Assembly: GCA_964019425.1 (NCBI GenBank)
Contig: OZ025857.1
Location: 496,001-560,000, forward strand
Origin: Flectonema sp. DT1601
Lineage: Eukaryota; Euglenozoa; Diplonemea; Diplonemida; Diplonemidae
Direction: 5' to 3'
Length of the DNA stretch: 64,000 nucleotides
The notes beneath the pieces are model-generated. The model was not told the origin of the DNA, searched no databases, and saw only the letters and a list, made by a program, of their open reading frames with translations. Positions 1-10,614 of this stretch are shown here, one piece after another. Positions within the stretch are counted from its first letter, which is position 1, and each line of letters begins with the position of its first letter. The position numbers and the translations under genes were made by a program.

Positions 1-3000
1 CGTTAGACACGGCTGTAAAACACGCAACCACTCATAATATTAAACCCATTTATGGAAGAACTGTTGTGTTGTGTAATGTTAAAGACTCGTTGAATTCTCC
101 AATCACAGCTCAAGGAGCAAAGGGAGTCGGATCGATTAGAACGATGAGAGAAGTATCCCTCTTGTTAGCACTCATGTTTAAATACAGCTGTGAATCTTGT
201 GACCTTCGTTTATATAACTCTGAAACTGGTCAACACAGTAATGTTAGTTCTCTTAAAGATGGAACGATCCTGCAGAACATGGAAGCAGTTCTTGATACTG
301 TTTCTCAAATGCAAGTGAGAGCCTCGCGATCGAATTCCATTGGGTCGATGCTTTTTCCGTTTGATTTACTAAACAGTTCTCTACGTGATGAAACCTGGAC
401 GGATAACATTATCGTGGTCGATGACACTCCTGTTGGTGCTCATGGAGAAGACTACGCTGACGGTATGCATTGTTCTTCTTTCCTAAAGGTCTCAGTTTTT
501 ATATATTTTCTTATAAAAAATAATAAAAAAAAAAACTGCAGGAAATCCATTGAGAACTGGTGGAGTTTCTGATTTCCTTAAGAAAATGAGGCAAACAATC
601 AACCCGTCTCTCTTATATGTCTCTGTCGATATCAAAGGAGGCTCAACATGTCAAATTAGCGATGACACTCCTAATGATGTCTTCATGACTGGTTTTAGTG
701 ATTCTATTTTAAGGTTCGTAGCAGAAAGAGGAGGTGGACAGCTCGACTATGTTGAGAGAATCGATGAAATAAAAAAAATTGCGAAGGAAAAAATTAATTT
801 TTCATGTCTCCAAGCAATCACTGAGAGGAGGGAACACGGGGAACAACGAACAAAAAGAGCCAAAATTGATACATATTCGAGCGACTTTGTAAGTGACTCT
901 AATAGCAGTTCTTGTAGCAGCGACAGCGACAGTGACAGTGACAGTGACAGCAGTAGCAGCAGCAGCTCTGATGAAACCGACTGCGACAGTTCTCTTTATC
1001 AACCATCAGTTCCTTATATGGTTCAGGAGTCTAGTTGGAATTCCATCAGAATATTCGTGTCATCGACGTTCCTCGATATGCAATCTGAACGACACGCACT
1101 CTCAACAACAGTATTTCCAACACTCAGACAATATTGTCATTCGAGAGGAATAAATCTTCACATAACTGATATCGACATGAGATGGGGAATCACAACAGCA
1201 GAAGCTAACGCTGGCTTAAGTATGAATCTTTGTTTAAATGAAGTTGAAAGGTGCAAACCATTCTTTCTCGGACTTGTCGGTGACAGATATGGATATTGTC
1301 CCTCGACGTACGATAATGTTACTCCGGATGAAGTTACGGCTTCATTGTCAAGAACTGATCCTAATTGTTTCGAATGGCTATCACGTTGTCCACCTGGAAA
1401 ATCACTCACCCACTTAGAGATGCTTCACGGAGCATTAGGTGTCAACCCTGCTGAAAACAGTTTGTTTTATGTTCGTGATTCCACTACTTTGAAAAATGTA
1501 AATCCGAAGTTTAATAGTTGCTTTGGAGAAACAACCCAAACATCAATAGCTGGAGTTAGTTCATTAAAGCAGCTTATTAGAGAAAAACACTCCGAGGGAG
1601 TCATTTCACTTAAACATTATCGAGTCACACCCAAGGATGGTCAGACTTTACAATCTTGTTTAGATGTGAGTGACTTTACTAAACAGGTTACGGAGGATCT
1701 CTGGAGAGTTATTTTACAGAAATTCGGATCCGTTGTGGACGATGATTTAGAGGAAGACACTTCTCAGAGCAAAGTTCATAAGATAACAACAGCTCATGAA
1801 CATTATCAATATCACTTGTCTTCGAAATTCTTTGGACGTGTTCGTTGTGTTGAAGAGCTAACAAGTTGGTTCTCAGGTAGAAAATACAACGACTTTGATC
1901 CAAACATGATCGTCGTCAGTGGAGTTGACGGTGTTGGAAAAACAGCTCTTGCTGCTTTTACTCTTCATCAGTTTAAAACAAGAAGATCCAACTCAGACGT
2001 TTCAATCATACAACACTACCCTGGCTGTATGCCAGGAAGTAATACTGTCACATCGTTATTGGAACGATTGTTGTCGGAATTAATGTTTTTATCTGGATCT
2101 GAAGAGACCTCTGTTCCAAACACTGTTCCTTTAATGTGCAAGTTGATTAGTGATCTCTATGAAGAAGTTTTAAAAAGTATGAAATTAATAATTTTCATTG
2201 ACGGGATCGATCAAATTGAACCTCAAGAACAACTTTTACGATGCCTTCCTTCTATTCTTCCAACGTCATCATCTGCTAAACAATTAAAATTTATAACAAC
2301 TTGTTCGTCTTCTCCTGCGCTTGCTGCAATCGGTGCAAGAAATCCACCACCACACACTATTACGTTGCAAGAATTGGATGCTCCTGAGAGAAAAGGAGTT
2401 ATAAAAAAAGTATTAAAATCATTTGGTAAGAAAATTGATGAAAGGACGATGCTTGGACCGATTGTACGCAAACAAGATGCGGGTTCTCCTTTGTATCTGA
2501 GTCTTGTTTTAGAACATCTGCGGCTGTTGGCACATCACGATAGTTTAGGTACGACTATAAAGTATTTACCGACATCAACAGCGAAGTATTTAGAATCAAA
2601 GCTATCTTATTGTGAGAATCTGTACGGAGGAAGACAAGGCGTCAAACTGATTGTAGCCCCCTTAGCAGCAACCAACACTGTAGGAGGTCTCTCTGAAACA
2701 CAGCTTCGCTCCTACACAGGATCACCTCATGTTGCTGGTGTTGTTACTGCGTTGTTTACTCTGCTGAAGTACGACCCAGAGACAGGTGCTTTGACGATAC
2801 GTATTCCAGCATTTCTAAAAGCAGTTAAAAAGAGATACATCGGTACAAAACAAGATGAGCTGTCACTTAATAAACAATTAGCGATATTCGCTCTCACAGG
2901 AAACGGTAGAGAAGGCTGCGGTGATCAACTACGTTCTAACGTTCTTACAGTTGACAATAACATTAATTGGTTACTATTCTCATCGAGAAGGATCGCAGGT

Positions 3001-5649
3001 CTTATTCATCACAGTATAGTAGGACAAGCTTGGGTAATATTGGAAACCATTTTGTGTGAAGTATCGTTTATAGAACACGCAGCATCTCAAGAGTTGACAC
3101 TAAACTTGTTTACAGCCTTTCATGAAACATTGGAAGCTGGTAGACATTTAGCAAGAAAACTAATTCCATTTCAAGAATTCTTAGAACAGAATGCGCATAT
3201 TCTTCAACATCATCCGCAAGCTGCTCATCAAAGTGCGATTAACACAAAGAGAGGAAGCGCTCCTTTTGAATCCGCTTTGAAAATGCAGCCTCGAGTTAGT
3301 TGGTTTCAACATGCTAATAAACTTGATCCTGAGAACCAAGTCTGCATTCGAACCCAACGAAACCCTTCAGCTGTTGCGAGTGTGGCGCTCTCGAGAGACA
3401 ATCGATTAATTGCAATTGGAAGAGAAGATTGGAAAATAGCGATTCTGACTCAGAAAGAAGGTAAAGAAATGCTTTTAATTGAGGCACACACCGGAACCAT
3501 AACAAACTTACATTTCTCTCCAACAAGTGATTCGATTGCATCAGTCAGCAGTGATTGCTCTCTGTTGCTGTCATCGACAAGAGATGGAGCTTCAATATTA
3601 CAGGTTAAGAATGCTCACAGTAAACCAATTAACAGCGTGTCTTTCGGCAAAACGTCCGACTACATTCTCACAGCTGGAGATGATACTCTCGTCAAATTAT
3701 GGGATGTTCACAAAACTGTTGGAAACAGAGCATTAAAAGTATTCAAGTATCACACTGGGCCTGTTACAGCTGTTCGTGTTCATGTCGAAGGTCAGTTTTT
3801 TGCTTCTGCTTCGTGGGACACGACCATTAAGGTTTATAATCCTCTCTCTGCTGATGCACGTTGTGTGTCCACCATCCATACAAAGCTCAGAGCTATTAGA
3901 GACTTGTCGTGGATGCCGTCATTGGTTCAAACTATTGCAGTCGCCTCATGTGATGGCAGAGTTAGAGTCTTTGATGTGGCTGCGAGACATGAACTCGTCA
4001 CAATAGATGGTCATTTTGGAAGAGCAATCAAATCACTTTCTTATTCCAATGATGGAAAATGGTTAGTGACTGGTGACACTCATGGTTGTGTTAAGATGTG
4101 GAGGAGTGGACCAACTGGAGAAGAGATCCTCGCGATGACTGGTCATCATAGAGGTGTTAATCAAGTATTGTTTAGTAGTGATAGTAGAACAGTATTATCA
4201 GGATCTTCTGATAACAATCTCAGATCGTGGAATAGAGAAAGGATAACAAAACAATCGTTACACAGCAGTAGAGTCACAGCTACTGCTGTTTCTTTTTCAG
4301 GAAATTTAGGAATCTCAGTTAGCAGAGATACTCGCTTGAGGATAGTCGACTTGCAATCGTCTACGATGGGTTCTGCTCAGGCTGGATTCGGAGGAGGACT
4401 ACAATTCACGATTCCTCATACACACGATGATGACTCAACTAGATTATATCCTTTAGCAATCACATCAGTTTGCGTTACTGCTAATGAACAACGGGTAATT
4501 ACTGGAGCTGTTGATGGTCAAATTCGAGTTTGGAAAACCGAATGCGGAGTTGGGGGATCTGAAGAAGGTCACATCCCAACACTTCGATGCATTGGTCACA
4601 AGAATATTATAACAGGACTTTGTGTGTTTGGAAATAATCAATTGTATTCTGTATCATGGGATAGAACTATAAGAAAATGGTTGTTAACTGAAGAGTTCAC
4701 TGGAGAGGCAGGCGACAACGAGCTTAAGAAGTTTCTATGCATCAGAAAAGACGCACACGACTTAGAAATAACATCTGTCTCGATCTGTCCAAGAGGATCA
4801 ACAATAGCTACCTCCTCGTATGACATGACTGTTAGGGTTTGGAATAGTAAAGATTTGGAGCCGATTAGAATTCTTCAGCATCACACTAATTGGACTACAG
4901 CTGTGGCTTATCACCCTTTGGATAATGCTTTACTTGTTTCTGTTGGTTTAGATGGAAATCTTTGTCTTTGGGATCTTTCAAGAAGAAGTAGCGAAGCTCT
5001 CATTACAAAAACATCACAAACAACATCAATCAGATCAGTTTCATTCCTATCACAGGATATTATAGTAACGGGTACTGATGAAGGTGTTCAGGCATGGACG
5101 GTTACACCAAAACAGTCTGAGTCTAACACTCTTGATTGTGATCTCACCCCTGCTGGTTGTTTTTTCACAACGGCACCGTGCACTGCGGTCAGCGCTATTG
5201 TCACCGCATCTGAAGAAAAGCTACTGTGGTGTGGAGATATGTTGGGGAACACTTACAGATTGGTGTTCAATTCAATTAATTCAGAATGGTCCTGCAAATC
5301 CCTTCGAGTCGTCGACAACAGTCCGAAGTTCGCAGAAACAGGAGACGTCATTATGACAACTGGAGAGGATTCTTCTTCAGAAGCAGAAAGTGATTTTGAA
5401 TCTTACACTACTTGGGAGACTGTGGATCCATCAGAGATATATCCTGGCAGGGGAGGTGTCTTTAAAAAATTCTCAACTGCAGCAGAGAGGAAGAAATATC
5501 TCCTAGATCAACGCAATGCTTATATTCAGGCTCTTAAGAACAGAAGAAATATCACCAGAGAGAGGTCAGTAGCGGCACGTCAGCATTACAATCAGTCGAT
5601 AAAAACTGGTGAAGTTATGATGATGCTTCAGAATATGGGAATTATGTAA
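1..5649 (+). CDS. TEP1: TEP1-like protein (TROVE end, DUF4062, NACHT, WD40), 5' partial
   Basis: Exons 1-462 and 542-5649. The intron runs 463-541 (GTATGC...CTGCAG) and splicing across codon phase 1 gives GNPLRTGG. The frame is open to the window edge, so the gene begins upstream; about 1855 residues are visible. Exon 1 and the start of exon 2 read as the von Willebrand-like end of a TROVE domain, with NVKDS where a DxSxS metal site would be, so that site looks degenerate. Next come a Ser/Asp-rich linker (897-990), a DUF4062 domain (IRIFVSSTFLDMQSER, about 1045-1330), a NACHT ATPase with Walker A GVDGVGKT (near 1921) and Walker B IIFIDGIDQI (near 2190), then about a dozen WD40 repeats from 3350 to 5250. 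This is the domain order of the vertebrate telomerase- and vault-associated protein TEP1. A role in an RNP or as an NLR-like scaffold is inferred from the family. Confidence 0.9.
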
Positions 5650-6694
5650 AGTAGTTTATAAGGTGATACTTGTCCTTACTTTTTTAAACCTTCAAGTGTG
5701 CAAGAAAAAGACGATTTTTTTTTTTCTTTCCCCCTCTCCATTTCGTGTAATTACACATATCTGGTTGGTTTTATTAGTCGATTTTGCTTTACATTCTTAC
5801 CTTTTTGCAAAATCCAAATTGTTATACCTGCCAATTGCTTTATTAGTTTTTTTTTTTTAATTTTTTTTTAATTTCTAAAGCAGCAGACCTCTTTATAATT
5901 GTTGACCTCCACGGACACTATGGGTCGTCTTTCGAGCCGTTGTTACTTTTTTATTTTTATTTTATATTTTTTGTTTTTTTTTTGTACCGACGTAGTCGCG
6001 CTGCGTTCAACGAAATATAGGGCTAGATAACCTGAATGGTTTTTTTTCCCCATTCAAACAAATTGTTGCAAGAGCTTTTTTTATCGGTTTTAAGGTTAAT
6101 TAACAATTTTTTTCGTGCACGAACAAAAAAAAAAAAAAAAAACAACAACAACAAAAACATCCAAACGTGTGCTATATTACGAAACTATTGTTTACTTTTC
6201 TGGATAAAAGTCGATTCTTTTTTTTAATTTGTAGCTTACGACGAGGGAAATAATGATTGAATTTAAATTTTTTTATCGGTATTTTTTTTTTTCTTTCTTC
6301 TAACTCTTTAACTTGTACTTGAGCTCCCCTCACTTTATAAAGAAAAAAATAAACGAGACAAACATTGGGTCTGTAATTTTGAAAGAAAAAAAAAAAAAAA
6401 AAAAAAAAAAAACGAAAATGAAAATGAAATATTTTTAAACGAGCGCAACCAAAATAGCGACGTTGGTAGTTTTTTTTTGTGTTTTGAGGAAAAAGGGGGA
6501 AAAAAACTGAATTTAAAAAAAAAAAAATTTACTTCCTATAACAGACGATACAATACAATGAAATGATCAGTCAAAGATACGAATTTATTTTATTTATTTC
6601 ATATCAGTCTTGTGTTGATTTTTAGAACGGCTGTGTTATTCATAGTACTAAGTAACATTTCCCTCCCTGTTAGGATATCGCTTCTCCTCACATT
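5650..6694. other. Spacer between TEP1-like gene and polyQ gene
   Basis: There is no credible ORF. The spacer is mostly T and A runs. It contains an internally shortened copy of the dispersed structured repeat (5984-6040). A T/C-rich stretch ends in TTAG at 6670-6673, 21 nt before the next start codon, which is a possible splice acceptor for that gene. Confidence 0.6.
5984..6040 (+). repeat. Structured dispersed repeat, copy 1 (internally deleted)
   Basis: It begins GTACCGACGTAGTCG after a T run and ends CGTTCAACGAAATA...CCTGAATGG before another T run. Both ends match the copies at 13979 and 59736, but the middle, with the internal CAG/CTG hairpin and the left arm of the closing stem, is missing. 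Confidence 0.8.
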
Positions 6695-7747
6695 ATGTCT
6701 GCGGTACCAAATGTTCCAGCTGTGGAGTACCAGACCGGTGCATCAGCAGGTTTACCACTTCAACAAGTTCAGCAATGGGGAGTTCAACAGGTTCCATTTC
6801 AAACTATTGCAGCCTTCCCTGGAATGCATGTCATCCCACAGATCGTTCAACAGGCACAACCAGTATTGGGAGGTCAGCAGGTAGCAGGTCAGGCTCAAGT
6901 GTTGCAGCAGGACTTCCAACAGGTTCCTCTTCAGCAACAGCAATTTCAGCAAATTCAACAACACCAACTCCAGCAGCAGCAGCTTCAACAGCAACAACAG
7001 CAGCTTCAACAGCAACAACAGTTGCAACTCCAGCAGCAGCAGCAACAGCAGCAGCAACAACAGCAACAACAACAACAACAACAGCAACAGCAACATCAGA
7101 TTCCTGTCATTCAACAATCGATTTCTGCTCCTCACCATGTTCAGGCAGCTCGTCAGCCAACTCAGCAGCCAAAGAAGAAGGAACAGAAGCCTTGGATTAC
7201 TGGTGAGCTTCTTGAAGTTATTGGAAGAAAGCGAACCAACTACAAGAACTACTCTCTCAATCCAATGGATGATGAAGCAAAGAAGGAGCACTTCAAATCA
7301 AGAAAGCAGGCAATGAAGGCTGTTAGAAAGGCAAAGAGAGAATATCAAAAACAGATGTTGAATGCTATGAAGAACAACACAAAGGATGGAGATATTATTG
7401 CAATGTCTGTAGGAGATGCTCAAGGACAGTTGAAGTTGCCTCAGCAGCAAATTCAGCAGCAGCAGCTTCAGGGAATTCCACAGCAACACGGACAGCCTGT
7501 TCAGTGGGAACAGCAGCCAGCTATGCATGCTCCATACCAGCAGTTTGTTGCTGCTCCAGTGGCTTCCCACGCACCTCAGTTACCTGTTGCTAATGTTAAC
7601 CAGAATGGTCAAAGTGTACCGGCACCAGCTCCAATCCTTCCTGCTGCAGCTACCCCGACTCATCCTCAGTCTGAACGTCAAGTGCTTCCTATCCACACTG
7701 GAATCCCTCAATTTCACTCTCAACCTCTTCTAGGACTTGTTAGCTAG
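6695..7747 (+). CDS. Polyglutamine protein with LINE-linker-like basic segment
   Basis: The protein has 350 residues. Residues about 70-150 are nearly pure Gln, written with mixed CAG/CAA codons, so the tract is not a simple recent CAG expansion. After the tract comes a Lys/Arg-rich stretch starting KKKEQKPWITGELLEVIGRK and ending RKAKREYQKQML (residues about 165-230). This resembles the segment between the endonuclease and reverse transcriptase of LINE ORF2 proteins (kPWit.eL...R...y......AkreY), although no catalytic domain is present. A second Gln/Pro/Ala-rich half follows. It could be an RNA-binding or transcription-associated low-complexity protein; function is unknown. A TTAG acceptor-like site lies 21 nt upstream of the ATG. 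The minus-strand poly-Leu ORF here is its shadow. Confidence 0.75.
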   Translation: MSAVPNVPAVEYQTGASAGLPLQQVQQWGVQQVPFQTIAAFPGMHVIPQIVQQAQPVLGGQQVAGQAQVLQQDFQQVPLQQQQFQQIQQHQLQQQQLQQQQQQLQQQQQLQLQQQQQQQQQQQQQQQQQQQQQHQIPVIQQSISAPHHVQAARQPTQQPKKKEQKPWITGELLEVIGRKRTNYKNYSLNPMDDEAKKEHFKSRKQAMKAVRKAKREYQKQMLNAMKNNTKDGDIIAMSVGDAQGQLKLPQQQIQQQQLQGIPQQHGQPVQWEQQPAMHAPYQQFVAAPVASHAPQLPVANVNQNGQSVPAPAPILPAAATPTHPQSERQVLPIHTGIPQFHSQPLLGLVS

Positions 7748-7892
7748 GCTAAGAAAGTTCGTTTTTCATGTGAATACCTGCTTAGTCTATCTTTTTTTTT
7801 ATTTATTTTTTATTTTTAACTGCCTCGAACTGCCTCTTCCCAAGGCCAATCTTCTTCCTCCCATCCATCAAACCCCACTAAGTAAACCGTAT

Positions 7893-7947
7893 TTGGCTTT
7901 GGTAAAGCCAACTGCTGTCGGAGCAGTGTTTCCCTTTCTGAGGGAAA
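7893..7947 (+). other. Three consecutive perfect hairpins downstream of the polyQ gene
   Basis: Stem 1 is TTGGCTTT/AAAGCCAA with loop GGT (7893-7911). Stem 2 is ACTGCT/AGCAGT with a 5-nt loop (7911-7927, sharing one base with stem 1). Stem 3 is TTTCCCT/AGGGAAA with a 5-nt loop (7929-7947). All three are perfectly paired and directly adjacent, about 145 nt past the stop codon. They could be a 3' UTR processing or stability element, or a small structured RNA. The pairing is seen in the sequence; the role is inferred. Confidence 0.55.
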
Positions 7948-10581
7948 AAACAAAAAAACAAAAAAACAAAGAAACAAATAAATGAGTAAATAAATAAATT
8001 ATGAATTATTTTTTTTTTATTCTTTTTTCTTAACCTGGAAAAAAAATAAAAAAAATAAAAAAAATAAACAAAATAAACATAAGTAATATGTTGGAAAGAG
8101 ATATTTGGAAGAAAAAAAAAAAAAAAAAAATGAGAGGGAAACGAAAGGGAACATCTTGTCTTACTGAATGCTTGATTTTTTTAATATTTTTTTTTTTTTT
8201 AGTTCCCCTAGAAGGGACTTGTGGTCTTTCCACCATTTTTTTTTCTTCTCATGCCAACTGCTATCATTCAATCGACTTGGCTTTTTTTTTTGAGGAAAAC
8301 AACAGAACAAAAAAAACTACCCCCATATTCATAATAATTAAGAGAAAGGGAACCAGTTTTTGAACGGAAAACTATTGTAACACGTTCATGTTACATAATT
8401 TCCCAAAAAAAAAAAAAAACAAAAACAAATAAATAGACATGTTTCTATTTTAATTTCTTCTGGGAAAAAAAAAAAAAATTACCTGGGTGACGACTCCCCG
8501 ATCTTGAAAAAAATAGTGAGTCCAAAATATTTTTCCCCCTTGAAAATGCAGTATCAAATTACCCCTTACTGCTTATTCTGAACTAACATAATGCCTCTCT
8601 TTGAGCAACGTACGAATGGGGGAAGGTAGTGGACTTTCTACCACTATTTCCTTCTGTATCTGTTGTTTGATATATTAAAAAAATTAAAAGGAAAACGCCA
8701 ACGCATGGTCAATGGACATGATAAAGCCACACAACTATTGTAAAGGGAACACAAAATATAGGAGAGGTGAGAATCTACATCTCACTGTACAAAAAGGGGT
8801 GTGGAGGGGGGGGGGAAGAAAAGAAAGAGGTAAGGAAAGAGGTTATTCACATTGCTTTTTTTCTTTCTTTTTTTTTTTTTTTTTTTTTCTGTTTTAACCA
8901 ACAACAAGTAGAACAAAAAAAGAAAAAAAAAAAACGAATTAAGAAAAAAAAAAAAAAAAAAAAAAAAAAACAATTGAAAAAGACTGATAACCCTTCTCCA
9001 CCTCGTCTCCACCTCGTTTTCTAATGACACGATATATATATCCAGGTGGTGTATTTATGCACTTCAATAATGTCCGTTGGCACAAAAAAAAAAAAAAAAA
9101 AAGATTGCAGACGAAGAATTAGTCTCTCTTTTCATTTATTTTTATCGTGTCATTGGTTGAGAGAAGAAGACGAAGAAAAAAAAAAAAAAAAAAAAAAAAA
9201 CCAATACAATACGCATTACCCACTGTGAAGGTGATGTGAGCCAGTAAGTGATAGCTGTGTTCCCCTTTTTTTTTTCTGCCCTCCCTATTTCTTCCCTATG
9301 ATCATATTATTTTCGTTCTTCTTCTTCTTCATTCTAAGTCGTGCTGCCGTCAAGAAAATCGTGTTTGGAGCAGGAAAAAAACACCCGCTTCGACATGTTT
9401 CTTTTTTTTTTTTTGGCTGTAGTATGACACAAAAAAAAAAAAAAAAAATAAAAAAAGGAACACACCGGGAACTCTTTTTTTTTTTTTTTTTTTTTTTTTT
9501 TGAAATTTTTTCTTTTAAAAACACAACACAATCAACATTGAGAAGGGGTGACAGGATTTTGGTGGGGGGTGGATAACAAATGTCTAACTGCAGGATACTA
9601 ACTTGTCATTTTCTTAGGAAAGAAAAACAAACAAGCAAAGGAACAAAAAAAAAAAAAACACACAACGATGTTTACTGGGGTTCATATTTTTTTTTCTTTC
9701 TTTTTCGTTTTCTTTCTCTTTATTCATAATTTAATTTATGGCAAAGTCCTGTTTTTGTGTGTTGCAAAGCATACATTATCAAGGCCGAAAAAAAAAGATT
9801 AAAAAAAAAAAAAAACTGACATAACCAGTATTTTGTTAATTACGTACCCTTATTGTGTATTTTTCGTTGTGGATTTTTTTAAATTTTTTATTTTTTTATT
9901 TCCTTGAACACACCACAGGTGTGTTTCACACGTTCCCTGCAATCAATCAACTTTGCCAGCCTAGTGAATGCCTTCATTCCCTCCCTGTACCCCCATCTCT
10001 TTTTTTAAACAACCACATAAACGTATCTTAATTATCTTTAAACTAAATTATGGAAGAGGGAAAAAAAAAAAAAAAAAAAAAAGCGGGAAGGAAAAAAATG
10101 AATAAAGAAAATGGCATCGTGTTTTAGTCTCTCAATCTTGAATGCTTGAGAGTGTCGGCATTTCGATTTCTTTTGGTGTTACTTGTGAGTTATTTTCCGT
10201 CTTTCGTGGTGGTGTGAACTTTTTTTTTTTTTTTTTTTGTTGTAGCAATTAAAATATCGTTTTCCAATGGAAGCGGGAAAAAAAAAAAAAAAAAAAAAAA
10301 AATACTAACTAAGAATAACTACAAGGGAAATTAGCTTAAAGAAGAATCCTTTCCCTTTGGATGCTTGGTGCCATATGTCACTGTTGATCCTAACGTGTTA
10401 AACCAGATTTCCGAGAATTGAAAAAAACCCCTTTCCGTTTTGAATTCCTTGCACAAAATCCCCCGTCGCAATTCGTCACAGGGTTTTTTTTTTTTAATTT
10501 TTATTTATTTATTTTTTTTTTTTTTATATTTTCCCCTATTATTGCGGCAAGCCTTAGGCGGCAGGCATTTTGAGAGGAGGC

Positions 10582-10614
<33 letters not shown>

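Noticed and set aside
6752-7291. 179-residue minus-strand poly-Leu ORF
   Set aside because: It is the complement of the CAG/CAA tract of the polyQ gene and has no independent support.
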